A DNA stretch of 36,852 nucleotides from an uncultured Campylobacter sp. (GCA_946221035.1 CAMIME010000022.1:1-36852); one strand, 5' to 3'; shown: positions 1 to 7,113, counted from the first letter of the stretch. Notes: a model not told the origin generated them from the letters alone. Translations and numbers: made by a program.

Positions 1-61
1 GGATTAGAGCATCGGTTTCCGGTACCGAAGGTCGCAGGTTCGAATCCTGTCGGGGACACCA
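1..61 (+). tRNA. tRNA-Arg (anticodon CCG), 3' part
   Basis: The window opens inside a tRNA. The anticodon stem TCGGT/ACCGA encloses the loop TTCCGGT, giving anticodon CCG, which reads Arg codon CGG. The T arm GCAGG-TTCGAAT-CCTGT, the acceptor strand CGGGGAC, the discriminator A and an encoded CCA follow, ending at base 61. The 5' acceptor strand and most of the D arm lie before the window. Confidence 0.93.
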
Positions 62-81
62 GATTTTGGGAAATTATGAAG

Positions 82-125
82 TCTCGAGACATCGTTCCTA
101 CGGTGTCTCGAGATTCTCGTTTTCG
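82..125 (+). terminator. Rho-independent terminator after the tRNA
   Basis: Bases 82-91 (TCTCGAGACA) and 104-113 (TGTCTCGAGA) are a perfect inverted repeat. The stem extends inward by three pairs (one G-T) around the loop TTCCTA. A T-rich stretch (TTCTCGTTTTC) follows. It sits 20 bases after the tRNA CCA. Bases 126-350 hold no gene I can support. Confidence 0.8.
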
Positions 126-350
126 GGTTTCCCGGGGTGGGTGAGTTTGTTGTGCGTCTTGTTGTAGTAGATGAACAGTAGAGGCGCTTGCACTCAGAGG
201 CTGTGGCTTGGTTCGCTCGATGGCGGGGTTTTGCAGTGCTCCATGGCGGTCTTGTTGCTGCGATCACGCAGGACTGGCTGCGGGGAGTTGTTGGGGTCTG
301 AACCGAGAGGGGTGCGCCCGGTCGGGGCCGTTTGGAACACTGTCGCTACG

Positions 351-950
351 TCAGAGCCCGAAGGCTCCGCCGCTGACGAGGATCACGATGCCGAGGCCGA
401 TGAGAACGATGGGAAAGAGGATGTTCTCAAAGCGTTCGAGCACTTCCGCGATCGGGGGGCGGGTGGCGACGAACTTTGCCAGGGCCACCAAGACCGCAAC
501 GAGCGCGAGGAAGATAACGCAGTAGGCGACTACTGCGAGAGGTTCCACGCTGAGGAAGACAGGGGTGTAGACACCGATGTTGTCGCCGCCATTGGCAAAA
601 GTGACGCCTGCGACTGTCCCTACGCCGACCTTCTTGCCGGCAACCTTGGCCTCGTCGTCATCGTCGTCATCGTCTCCGCGCCAGGCCTCCCATGCGGCCC
701 AGAGGCCGATGCCCAGAGGGATGAGACCAAAGTATGGAATGGCTGCCGGGGGCAGAAATGCTCCGGCGCCGATGGTCACAAGGATCGCGGCGACGAGGAT
801 GCCGGCAAATCCGAGGTACTGGCCGGCCAGAATACGGGCGGTGGTGCCGCTCTGGCCTGCCCCTCGCGCGAAGAAGAGGGAGAGCACGATGATGTCGTCG
901 ATGTTGGTAGCTGCGAACAGGCCTATCGCCTGCAAGACCGTGGTGAGCAT
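351..950 (-). CDS. Cadmium resistance transporter, CadD family
   Basis: A 199-residue, almost wholly hydrophobic membrane protein. Its N terminus (MLTTVLQAIGLFAATNIDDI) and a second conserved stretch, FANGGDNIGVYTPVF, fit the CadD cadmium-resistance family, which exports or sequesters Cd(II) at the membrane; five or six membrane segments are visible. A hydrophilic loop near the middle carries seven consecutive aspartates (GDDDDDDDE), which may bind metal or may only be a charged linker. The start ATG at 950 overlaps the stop of the upstream regulator by one base (TAATG), so the two are probably translationally coupled in one operon, repressed by the CmtR-like protein until cadmium or lead appears. 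Family assignment is by recognition; ion specificity is inferred. Confidence 0.85.
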   Translation of the reverse strand: MLTTVLQAIGLFAATNIDDIIVLSLFFARGAGQSGTTARILAGQYLGFAGILVAAILVTIGAGAFLPPAAIPYFGLIPLGIGLWAAWEAWRGDDDDDDDEAKVAGKKVGVGTVAGVTFANGGDNIGVYTPVFLSVEPLAVVAYCVIFLALVAVLVALAKFVATRPPIAEVLERFENILFPIVLIGLGIVILVSGGAFGL

Positions 951-1279
951 TACGCGCCCTCCCCAGCTACGTCGCATCCGGGAAGCGTGCAAGCGGGATC
1001 CATGCACGGGGCGTCTTCGTCTACTGCCAGGGTGGCATCGACCAGTGTCGTCAGTGCCTGCGCCAGGTGCGGATCGGCGATCTCGTATCGCGTCCGACGC
1101 CCCTCGGGCTCGGAGACGACGATCCCGCAATCGCGCAGGCATGCCAGGTGGTTGGACACATTCGGGCGTGTCAGGTCCAGATCTCGGGCCAGTTCCGCCG
1201 GGTAAGCGGGATGGTCGAGCAGGGTCAAGATGATCCGGGATCGAGTGGGGTCGGCCAGTGCACGACCCAGGCGGTTCAT
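950..1279 (-). CDS. ArsR/SmtB-family Cd(II)/Pb(II)-sensing repressor, CmtR-like
   Basis: A 109-residue winged-helix repressor of the ArsR/SmtB family. The DNA-reading helix segment LTRPNVSNHLACLRDCG contains two cysteines (C47, C51) at the spacing of C57 and C61 of Mycobacterium tuberculosis CmtR. A Cys-rich tail (C92, C97, C102) supplies a candidate for the third CmtR ligand, C102. CmtR-type proteins leave DNA when Cd or Pb binds, so it should autoregulate and control the overlapping cadD-like gene. I chose the ATG at 1279; a GTG one codon upstream (1282) is equally possible because no clear Shine-Dalgarno separates them. A promoter with TTGACT and TATTGC boxes lies just upstream. Confidence 0.88.
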   Translation of the reverse strand: MNRLGRALADPTRSRIILTLLDHPAYPAELARDLDLTRPNVSNHLACLRDCGIVVSEPEGRRTRYEIADPHLAQALTTLVDATLAVDEDAPCMDPACTLPGCDVAGEGA

Positions 1280-1295
1280 CACGTCGAGACGCGAA

Positions 1296-1325
1296 GCAAT
1301 AGTCAGCAGGCACTGAACTAGTCAA
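1296..1325 (-). promoter_or_regulatory. Promoter of the cmtR-cadD-like operon
   Basis: On the minus strand, TTGACT (1325-1320) and TATTGC (1301-1296) are separated by 18 bases. The -35 box lies in an imperfect palindrome around ACTAGT (1316-1321, within CTGAACTAGTCAAG), a candidate operator. The match is by eye and the operator role is a guess. Confidence 0.5.
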
Positions 1326-1382
1326 GTTTCGGGTAGGGCTGCAGCTGTGTGTGCTGCTCAAAAGACAGTGGAAGTAGCAGAG

Positions 1383-1487
1383 ATGGCAGAGATTCCGGCA
1401 AAGTTGCGAAAACAGCTGAACTCCGGCGGCATGCTGGTTAGCGAGAACGTGGGCATCGAGATTGAGGGCTCCGCGATCAAGCAGTAG
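1383..1487 (+). CDS. Possible 34-residue small ORF or gene remnant
   Basis: An ATG-started frame encodes 34 residues (start MAEIPAKLRKQLNSGG, end EIEGSAIKQ) between the cmtR promoter and the convergent unknown gene. The same frame is open upstream past 1340 with no good start, and there is no clear Shine-Dalgarno. Its composition looks protein-like (charged helix, then a short beta-like end), so it could be a tiny gene or the tail of a decayed one. I recognise no family. Confidence 0.25.
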   Translation: MAEIPAKLRKQLNSGGMLVSENVGIEIEGSAIKQ

Positions 1488-1512
1488 CTTGTCGACGGCC
1501 TCCGGTCTCCAT

Positions 1513-1968
1513 CTACATCAGCTCTCCCCAGGCAGGATCCCCGTGGACGCTGCCGTCCTCGGCAACCGCGATGTCGGGGAGCACCTCGAGGGGCGGCAGG
1601 CCGTAGTCACGCAACATGCGGGCGAAGGAACGTTGGCCGGGGTAACGGTCGTCGTGAAGCTCTTCGGCGTCGATGATCACCTCTTCCGTGACGCGGAGGA
1701 GCCCCTCCCAGAAGGAGTCGGCGCTGCCGGTGTACGTGAACGCCATGTAGCGCTCTGAGGCGTCCGGGACGTGGCCGATGGTCAGGTCCGCTCCCTTCCA
1801 CGGGTTCACCGTGTGCATTTTCGCCACCTGCAGAAGGGTGATCAGGGGGTTGTCGCGGGGGTCGATGAGCACGAGGAATTCGGGTGGAACGGAGTCGTCG
1901 TCACGCCAAAGCTCGATTTCCGCGCGGAGTGTGCCCGCGCGGACGGCGGGGCTGTGGTTAGCGATCAT
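1513..1968 (-). CDS. Hypothetical protein (151 aa), second gene of a two-gene unit
   Basis: An acidic, soluble-looking 151-residue protein with no signal peptide or membrane segment and no family I recognise. Visible stretches include ELWRDDDSVPPEFLVLIDP, ERYMAFTYTGSADSFWEG and a hydrophobic-acidic C terminus. Its ATG at 1968 lies inside the end of the upstream gene (11-base overlap, different frame), with GGTGAG six bases before it, so the two are very likely co-translated and may act together. Codon use looks like that of neighbouring genes. Confidence 0.7.
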   Translation of the reverse strand: MIANHSPAVRAGTLRAEIELWRDDDSVPPEFLVLIDPRDNPLITLLQVAKMHTVNPWKGADLTIGHVPDASERYMAFTYTGSADSFWEGLLRVTEEVIIDAEELHDDRYPGQRSFARMLRDYGLPPLEVLPDIAVAEDGSVHGDPAWGELM

Positions 1969-2644
1969 TCGCGCTCACCACCCACTGCTCAGGCAGACGG
2001 AAACCGTCGTCGGTCTTCAGATCCTTCCAATCCAAGATCGCGCGGGTCCATCGCGCTGGGTTGTCTTCGCGCCACGTGCGATCGTTCTCGTGCGTAAGGC
2101 ACGTATCCACGATGCGCGCAGTTTGCGTTGCGACGTCATCGAGCAGGGTGTGCGCGAAATCCCCAGGATGCACCTGGTCGGCGAAGCGGAGGAACGGGAG
2201 GAAATCCGGGTCGCGGAAGTCCTCGCACGGTGGGTCAATGTCGTTTCCGTCCTCGTCCACTTTCCACTCAATGAAGTTCTGGTTCTGCGCCCACGAGGTC
2301 TCCTCGCAGTCCATCATGCGCACCAGGCGCGAGGTGTTCAGCAGCATCGCGCCGTCCAGCTCGTGGCTGCCGTCGAGGCGTTTGAGCCACCCGGCCTCGA
2401 CGAGCGCCTCGATGCGCTCCTTGAGGGGGTAGTCGCGGTCGCGCCACCATGGGCGCTCATAGGCGGGCTCGGGGATGAAGGTGATCAGCCCGATGCATCC
2501 GCGGCGCATCGTACCGTCAGTGTCGAAGATGTCGCCCGTTGTATCGTCGGCAAACTTGCACACGTATTCGAGCGCTTCCTTGTCGTGCCACTGCAGCGAT
2601 GGTGTCATAACATGCATGACTGCGTCTTGGAGGATGTCTCCCAA
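1958..2644 (-). CDS. Hypothetical protein (228 aa), TTG start
   Basis: A soluble, acidic protein rich in Trp and Asp, of no family I recognise; it contains PAYERPWWRDRDYPLKERIE and EWKVDEDGNDIDPP. The open frame extends to an ATG at 2743, but that codon lies inside an inverted repeat and upstream of a strong promoter (TTGACA, 17 bases, TACGGT), so it would not be transcribed from there. I place the start at the TTG at 2644, preceded by AAAGGAG at 2656-2650 with five bases between. The 11-base overlap with the next gene indicates an operon. A MarR- or ArsR-like fold is not evident; function unknown. Confidence 0.7.
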   Translation of the reverse strand: MGDILQDAVMHVMTPSLQWHDKEALEYVCKFADDTTGDIFDTDGTMRRGCIGLITFIPEPAYERPWWRDRDYPLKERIEALVEAGWLKRLDGSHELDGAMLLNTSRLVRMMDCEETSWAQNQNFIEWKVDEDGNDIDPPCEDFRDPDFLPFLRFADQVHPGDFAHTLLDDVATQTARIVDTCLTHENDRTWREDNPARWTRAILDWKDLKTDDGFRLPEQWVVSANDR

Positions 2645-2696
2645 ACTGTCTCCTTTGGTCAGGTTGTTGGCGCCGTGTTGCACCAACGAGAACTGA

Positions 2697-2725
2697 ACCG
2701 TACCGTGGGTGTTTTCGCATGTCAA
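2697..2725 (-). promoter_or_regulatory. Promoter of the two-gene unknown operon
   Basis: On the minus strand a consensus TTGACA (2725-2720) is followed after exactly 17 bases by TACGGT (2702-2697). Transcription would start near 2690, giving a leader of about 45 bases before the TTG start at 2644. Confidence 0.65.
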
Positions 2726-2740
2726 GATGCGTTTTTGGCA

Positions 2741-2769
2741 CATAGTAGGTGGGTTACGGGCCTACTATG
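2741..2769. promoter_or_regulatory. Perfect 9-bp inverted repeat upstream of the unknown operon
   Basis: CATAGTAGG (2741-2749) and CCTACTATG (2761-2769) are perfect inverted copies around 11 bases. The site is 15 bases upstream of the -35 box at 2725, a place typical for an activator or upstream repressor site. The binding protein is unknown. No gene is supported between 2645 and 3244. Confidence 0.5.
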
Positions 2770-2873
2770 CGCGCGAGTTGTGGGCAGGGTGCCGGCGAGG
2801 CGACTACCCCGCAGCGAAGTTCTGCCACATGGTAGGGAAACTCCGTTCGATCTCCATACCAAAACCAGCAATT

Positions 2874-3002
2874 TTGCAAACGATTCGATTTGTGACGGGT
2901 GGGACCACAAACACCCAGGCCCCTGCAAACGATTGGGGTTGTTTGCGGTGGAGTCCCAGTTCAGTGGTCAAGAACCCAGCGAATCGGCAATCACGCCTGC
3001 AG
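2874..3002. repeat. 129-bp intergenic repeat, copy 1
   Basis: This stretch recurs at 3059-3187, offset by 185 bases. The first ~72 bases are almost identical and the end (AGCGAATCGGCAA) is conserved. Inside are two copies of GCAAACGATT (2876 and 2925), 49 bases apart. Bases 2925-2946 form a nine-pair hairpin (GCAAAC with GTTTGC, loop TGGG). The short frames crossing it do not look like real genes. Confidence 0.8.
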
Positions 3003-3058
3003 GACCACGAGATGCGCGATCACCCCCACGCCCACCGGCTCCAAGTCCAGCGGCCTGA

Positions 3059-3187
3059 TTGCAAACGATTCGATTTGTGACGGGCGGGACCACAAACTCC
3101 CAGGACGCTGCAAACGATTGGGATTGTTTGCAACGGGGTGCGGGATCAGTGTCCGAGATTCCAGCGAATCGGCAACCACACCTGCGG
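3059..3187. repeat. 129-bp intergenic repeat, copy 2
   Basis: Second copy of the element at 2874-3002, again with GCAAACGATT twice (3061 and 3110). In the hairpin at 3110-3131, the one changed base relative to copy 1 (A for G) keeps the stem paired in RNA (U-A versus U-G). This suggests selection on structure, though two copies are too few to prove it. Confidence 0.8.
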
Positions 3188-3244
3188 ATGCGGTCTCACA
3201 GATTCAGCTCAGGCAATTGGGGCGGTGTACCGGGCGGCGCTCCC

Positions 3245-3694
3245 CTACCCATCGAGTGCGGCGCGGCGGCGTTCGATGTCGGCGACCACTTCTTCCGGGT
3301 TTTCGGCGGAGACCAGGAAGGTACCCGCACCTGCGTTGATCCGCACAGTCGGGCCGGTGACCACGTATGCGTCGGCGTTGTCGATGAGGCGCACGCCGGC
3401 GCCGTCGATAAGCCGTGTGCTCGGGCCGACGCCCACTTGCGTGATGTCGCGCACCGGGATGGAGTTGTTGAAACCCCAGATGCGCATGGTGACGGCGTCG
3501 TCGGCGACGGTGAGCCTGACACGCATGAGCAGGAGCGAAACCATGAGCACGGCCAGGATGAGCCAGAAGACGACACCCGCAGGGCCACCATCAAGCAGCC
3601 TGTGCGCAGTAGGCGCAAGCACAGCGACGGCGGTCGCGAGCAAGAGCCAGAAGATGGGGCCGCGCAGGCCGCGGGTGTACCTGTTCGCAGGCAT
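3245..3694 (-). CDS. Membrane protein with PH-like domain
   Basis: A 149-residue protein: a basic N terminus (MPANRYTRGLRG), two closely spaced membrane helices (about residues 13-33 and 41-58), then a beta-rich domain (RLTVADDAVTMRIWGFNNSI ... DITQVGVGPSTRLI) ending in a helix (PEEVVADIERRRAAL). This order fits the small actinobacterial membrane proteins with a bacterial PH-like domain (CFP-6 type). The cellular role is unknown. I place the start at 3694 because a TACACT -10 box ends seven bases before this ATG, as expected of a leaderless transcript; the in-frame ATG at 3712 lies upstream of that box. Divergent from the hydrolase gene. Confidence 0.72.
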   Translation of the reverse strand: MPANRYTRGLRGPIFWLLLATAVAVLAPTAHRLLDGGPAGVVFWLILAVLMVSLLLMRVRLTVADDAVTMRIWGFNNSIPVRDITQVGVGPSTRLIDGAGVRLIDNADAYVVTGPTVRINAGAGTFLVSAENPEEVVADIERRRAALDG

Positions 3695-3701
3695 GCGTGG
3701 A

Positions 3702-3738
3702 AGTGTACCCAACGCCGTGTCGGGACCCTGAGTACACT
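3702..3738. promoter_or_regulatory. Divergent promoter region between the PH-like gene and the hydrolase
   Basis: On the minus strand TACACT (3707-3702) lies seven bases before the ATG at 3694 (leaderless). On the plus strand TACACT (3733-3738) serves the hydrolase at 3781, with a purine-rich ribosome site (GAGAGGAAAGGAAGAG) between. No strong -35 boxes are visible. Confidence 0.55.
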
Positions 3739-3780
3739 TTGGCGGGAGTCTGAGAGGACCTGAGAGGAAAGGAAGAGCGC

Positions 3781-5385
3781 ATGAAACGTTTGGTGAAAGC
3801 CATTGGTGCCGTTGTGGCCGCAGTGGGAATTTCTGCAGGTGTCATCGCCGCACCAGCTGCAAACGCCCAGTTCCGCCCGCCGATCACCTGGGAACAGTGC
3901 CCTGTGCACGTGGACGTGGAGGGCGCCAAGTGCGGCCGCATCCTCGTGCCTATGCGCTATGACAACCCTTCACTTGGCGATATCTCCATCGGCTTTGTCA
4001 AGGTGCCGGCGAAGGTCCCGGCGGCTCGCCGCGGCGTGCTCTTCGGCAACCCCGGCGGTCCTGGCCTGGACGCGTACTCCTACTTCGCTTCCAAAACGGT
4101 TTTTGATTGGCCGCAGGAGATCCAGAACGAGTGGGACCTAATCGCGGTACAGCCGCGCGGGCTCATGCACTCCACCGACCTCAACTGCGCGATGCCCGAG
4201 CCGCAAAACGGTGCGGAAATGGCGAAGCTGCAGTACGACGCCACCGTCAACCCCGGTGCGGTGAACCGCGAGCTGTGCGAGAAGTCGCGCCCGGGCTACA
4301 CCGCCTCGATCACCACCTATTCCAACGCCCGCGATTGGGACATGGTGCGCTGGGCGCTGGGTGAAGAGCGCATCTCCATCCTCGGCCTGTCCTACGGCAC
4401 GTACTTGGGCGCAGCGTACGCATCCATGTTCCCGCACCGCACGAACAAGGTCGTGCTGGATTCGGCGATGGACACGAACGCACAGTGGCAGCACCTCATT
4501 GCCACCCAGCTCGGCGGGTACGAGCGTGCGCTGCACCAGTACTTCGCCTGGGTCGCGGCGAATGACGCGACCTACCACATGGGCGACACCCCGCTGAAGG
4601 CGTACCAGACCTGGTCCGCCGCCGTCGTGCGCGAAGCCGGCACCAACCCGACCGTCACCCCGCCGCCTGCGCGCGTAGGCGATTTGCCGCCCGGGCTAGA
4701 GTTCGCAGGCCAGGCCGGCGCGGACGCGATGACGGCCACCGGCCGGGCACGCGTGGAGGGTGAGGGCATCGTCTCCCGGTTCATGAACCCGGGCGCCAAC
4801 CAGGCCAACTCGCGGCTGCTGGCGGCCACCCGCGAGCTGCTGCCAGTGCCCGCTGGCTGGGACTTCCTCGCGCGCCTGACCAACGGCTCCGCCACCCTCC
4901 CGCCAGAAAACGACGGCTCCGCGAACCCGGCGCTGAAGGCCGAGGCCGAAGGGCAGATGCGCGCACTGTTCCAGCTCCAGGCCGTGCAGCTGTGCAATGA
5001 AAACATCACGCCGACGGACTACTCGCTCATCCCCCGCGCGCTGTGGGCGCAGGCAACCGGCGACATCTTCACCGCCGCAGCAGCCGGCGTCGGCGGTGGT
5101 ATGCAATGCAACGGCGCGCCCGGAATCATTGGCCCGATCCCGCTCGACGGCTCGAAGCTTCAGTTCCGGCCGCTGCAGTTCAACGGCACGGGCGACCCGC
5201 AAACGGTGTACTCGGGCCGATTCGCCATCGCCAACCCCATGAACTCCCACCTGGTCACGGTCCACGGACCCGGCCACGGCCACGTGGGACTGGGCAACCC
5301 GGCGGTGGACCGCCAGGTGGTGGCGTACCTGCGCACCGGCGAGCTCGGCCCCGTGGACCAGCCCGGCTACTTCGAGGCAAAGTAA
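3781..5385 (+). CDS. Secreted alpha/beta hydrolase, tripeptidyl-aminopeptidase-like
   Basis: A 534-residue secreted serine hydrolase. Residues 1-29 are a Sec signal peptide ending in AANAQ. The nucleophile elbow GLSYGTYLG places the catalytic serine at S204, with oxyanion-hole sequence NPGGPG upstream. D472 (GTGDPQT) and H499 or H501 (GPGHGH) in the C-terminal TAP-like domain complete the triad. Related actinobacterial proteins (Streptomyces SlpD/SlpE, mycobacterial Hip1-like) remove N-terminal tripeptides from peptides or act on envelope proteins, so it probably works at or outside the cell surface. A strong purine-rich ribosome site precedes the ATG. The deacetylase starts three bases after the stop, so both are probably one operon involved in the cell envelope. 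Exact substrate is unknown. Confidence 0.87.
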   Translation: MKRLVKAIGAVVAAVGISAGVIAAPAANAQFRPPITWEQCPVHVDVEGAKCGRILVPMRYDNPSLGDISIGFVKVPAKVPAARRGVLFGNPGGPGLDAYSYFASKTVFDWPQEIQNEWDLIAVQPRGLMHSTDLNCAMPEPQNGAEMAKLQYDATVNPGAVNRELCEKSRPGYTASITTYSNARDWDMVRWALGEERISILGLSYGTYLGAAYASMFPHRTNKVVLDSAMDTNAQWQHLIATQLGGYERALHQYFAWVAANDATYHMGDTPLKAYQTWSAAVVREAGTNPTVTPPPARVGDLPPGLEFAGQAGADAMTATGRARVEGEGIVSRFMNPGANQANSRLLAATRELLPVPAGWDFLARLTNGSATLPPENDGSANPALKAEAEGQMRALFQLQAVQLCNENITPTDYSLIPRALWAQATGDIFTAAAAGVGGGMQCNGAPGIIGPIPLDGSKLQFRPLQFNGTGDPQTVYSGRFAIANPMNSHLVTVHGPGHGHVGLGNPAVDRQVVAYLRTGELGPVDQPGYFEAK

Positions 5386-5388
5386 CTC

Positions 5389-6246
5389 GTGCGCGCGCAT
5401 CTCGCCGCAGCGAGCATGGTGTCGGTGTGTGCGGTTTTGGTGGGATGCGCGGGTGACGAAGCCGTCGATACGCAAAGCGTGCACACTGCGACCGCAACGG
5501 TGACAAGGACCGTTACCCACCACGCCGCCCCCGCGTTGCCTACGGTCGACGCAGCCGCATACGCCCACCGCTTACCGACGACCTTCGGTCTCCACCTCCC
5601 CGGCATCACCGACACCGTGCCCACCTCCCCCGGCGTGCGCACAATCGCGCTGACCTTCGACGGGTGCGGCGGCCCGCATGGCTCGGGGGTGGATGCGGAT
5701 CTGCTCGATGCGCTGCGCCAACACCGCGTGCCCGCGACCCTGTTCGTGAGCGAATCGTGGGTGCTTGCCAACCCCGATCTGACACGCGAGCTTGTCGCCG
5801 ATCCCCTGTTCCGGGTGGAAAACCACGGCACCCGCCACCTGCCGCTTTCGGTCAACGGCCACGCGGCGTACGGCATCCCGGGCACGCAAAATGCCGGCGA
5901 GGTGATCGAGGAAATCGCGGGCAACCGCGACCTTCTCAGCGATTTCGGGGTGCAGTCCACCTGGTTTCGCGCCGGCACCGCGCATTACGACGATGTCTCC
6001 GTGGACATCGCGCGCGACATGGGTGTGCGCATCGCCGGTTTTCATGTGAACGGCGACGACGGCGCGCAGGCCGATGCGGCCACCGTGGCGTCACGGGTCA
6101 TGGAGGCACCGGACGGATCGATCATCCTTGCCCACTTCAACCACCCGGGCGCCGGCACCGGCCCTGGTGTGCGACGGGCCTTGGAGCAGCTGGACCGAGA
6201 AACCACCCGGTTTGTGTTCCTCGACGGGACCGCTCCCGATAGCTAG
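5389..6246 (+). CDS. Lipoprotein polysaccharide deacetylase (NodB-like)
   Basis: A 285-residue lipoprotein with GTG start. The lipobox LVGC puts the lipidated cysteine at C20; a Thr/Val-rich linker follows, then a NodB-type carbohydrate esterase domain from about residue 84. Motif 1 reads LTFDGCGG, with D91 as the catalytic base, but the usual second Asp (TFDDG), a metal ligand, is Gly92. Motif 2 is intact (H146-G-T-R-H150). Such enzymes N-deacetylate peptidoglycan or other cell-wall sugars; the altered motif 1 may change metal binding. The gene begins three bases after the hydrolase stop and ends ten bases from the convergent pspC. The call is firm for the fold, open for the substrate. Confidence 0.83.
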   Translation: MRAHLAAASMVSVCAVLVGCAGDEAVDTQSVHTATATVTRTVTHHAAPALPTVDAAAYAHRLPTTFGLHLPGITDTVPTSPGVRTIALTFDGCGGPHGSGVDADLLDALRQHRVPATLFVSESWVLANPDLTRELVADPLFRVENHGTRHLPLSVNGHAAYGIPGTQNAGEVIEEIAGNRDLLSDFGVQSTWFRAGTAHYDDVSVDIARDMGVRIAGFHVNGDDGAQADAATVASRVMEAPDGSIILAHFNHPGAGTGPGVRRALEQLDRETTRFVFLDGTAPDS

Positions 6247-6255
6247 CCGGTGGGT

Positions 6256-6507
6256 TTAGAACTCAGGCGGCATGACTACCCACGCCACAACGTAGGCCAA
6301 GAGTGCCGGGAAGATCCCCACGAGCGTCAGCAGTATCGCGATCACGCGGATCAGCGTGGGATCCACGTTGAGGTAGCGGGCGATGCCGCCGCACACACCC
6401 GCGATCCGCTTATCGGTCATGGAGCGCTCCAGGCGCTTCATGTCATCGCGCGGCTCAGGCGTCAACCGGTTTTGGGAGTTATCGAACGGGTTGTAGGGGG
6501 AAGACAT
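6256..6507 (-). CDS. PspC-domain membrane protein
   Basis: An 83-residue protein. A polar N terminus (MSSPYNPFDNSQNRLTPEPR) leads into the PspC domain: MTDKRIAGVCGGIARYLNVDPTLIR and a hydrophobic helix ending VVMPPEF. PspC proteins sense or signal envelope stress with PspA-type partners; none is adjacent here. I chose the ATG at 6507, with AGAGG nine bases upstream. It lies 79 bases downstream of the MarR gene on the same strand and may share its transcript. It ends ten bases from the convergent deacetylase. Confidence 0.85.
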   Translation of the reverse strand: MSSPYNPFDNSQNRLTPEPRDDMKRLERSMTDKRIAGVCGGIARYLNVDPTLIRVIAILLTLVGIFPALLAYVVAWVVMPPEF

Positions 6508-6586
6508 TATCTGCATCCTCTCGTTGCGGGGTTGGCTCACGGCCAATCCAACCGTCTTCCCACCACCCGCGCAACGAAAAGTGGCC

Positions 6587-7078
6587 CTACCTGGCGGTTT
6601 CCGTTCCCGCTTCCACTTCATCGGCCGCGGGCGCGTCGACGACGGCGGACAGCACATCGGTGAACGCCTCAATCTGCTCGGTTGAAAGGTGATCGAACAC
6701 CGCCCGCCGCACCGATTCGACGTGGTCTGGTGCGGCGGCCTGAAGCCGCTCCATCCCCAGCTCGGACAGGGAGACGAGCACTCCCCTGGCGTCGGCGACG
6801 CTCCGCCGCTTCTCCACCAGCCCGCGCCGTTCCATCCTGGTGACTTGGTGCGAGGCCCGGGACCGATCCCACTCAAGCGCGGCGCATAGATCACGCAGCC
6901 GCATTGCGTTGCCCTCGGCCTCGGAAAGGGCTACCAGCACCGCGTACTCCGAGGATGAGAGGGCGAAGCCTTCCTGGAGGGTGTCGTCGATGGAGCGTGA
7001 GACTTTCCGGGAGGCCGCCACAATGAGGCGCCAAAACTGCTGCTCATCCTCGCTGAGCCAGCGTGGGTGGGAAACCAT
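6587..7078 (-). CDS. MarR-family transcriptional regulator
   Basis: A 163-residue winged-helix regulator. The core (about residues 38-110: SSSEYAVLVALSEAEGNAMR, then DLCAALEWDRSRASHQVTRM and ERRGLVEKRRSVADARG) is typical of MarR proteins, including the wing motif with D-A-R-G. The start ATG at 7078 lies six bases after a TATGAT -10 box, so the message is probably leaderless. A 15-base near-palindrome (7099-7113) lies just upstream and is the likely autoregulatory operator. The nearest co-directional gene is pspC, which it may control. Ligand unknown. Confidence 0.87.
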   Translation of the reverse strand: MVSHPRWLSEDEQQFWRLIVAASRKVSRSIDDTLQEGFALSSSEYAVLVALSEAEGNAMRLRDLCAALEWDRSRASHQVTRMERRGLVEKRRSVADARGVLVSLSELGMERLQAAAPDHVESVRRAVFDHLSTEQIEAFTDVLSAVVDAPAADEVEAGTETAR

Positions 7079-7084
7079 GGCCGC

Positions 7085-7113
7085 ATCATATCCGACGTTG
7101 TGCAAATTACACA
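7085..7113 (-). promoter_or_regulatory. Promoter and likely operator of the MarR gene
   Basis: On the minus strand, TGTGTAATTTGCACA (7113-7099) is a palindrome with six of seven pairs matched. A TATGAT -10 box (7090-7085) follows, then six bases to the ATG. The palindrome lies where RNA polymerase would bind, consistent with autorepression. No clear -35 box is seen. Confidence 0.55.

Noticed and set aside
126..350. Transposase remnant opposite the tRNA terminator (minus strand reads YYNKTHNKLTHPG)
   Set aside because: The stretch is about 30 codons between stops, with no catalytic motif or inverted repeats to support it.
171..1233. Plus-strand frames of 218 to 344 codons across the cadD-cmtR pair
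   Set aside because: The minus-strand products are recognised families with a TAATG overlap; the plus-strand products are low-complexity antisense.
2874..3187. CRISPR array
   Set aside because: Only two long, imperfect copies 185 bases apart, with no regular spacers and no cas genes.
1..3200. Genomic island integrated at the tRNA-Arg
   Set aside because: No integrase gene and no second copy of the tRNA 3' end (such as TTCGAATCCTGT) was seen downstream in the window.
2899..3763. Short frames through the 129-bp repeats, such as the one with CDGWDHKHPGPCKRLG
   Set aside because: Each copy gives a different frame context and no start with a ribosome site; the conserved part is better explained at DNA or RNA level.
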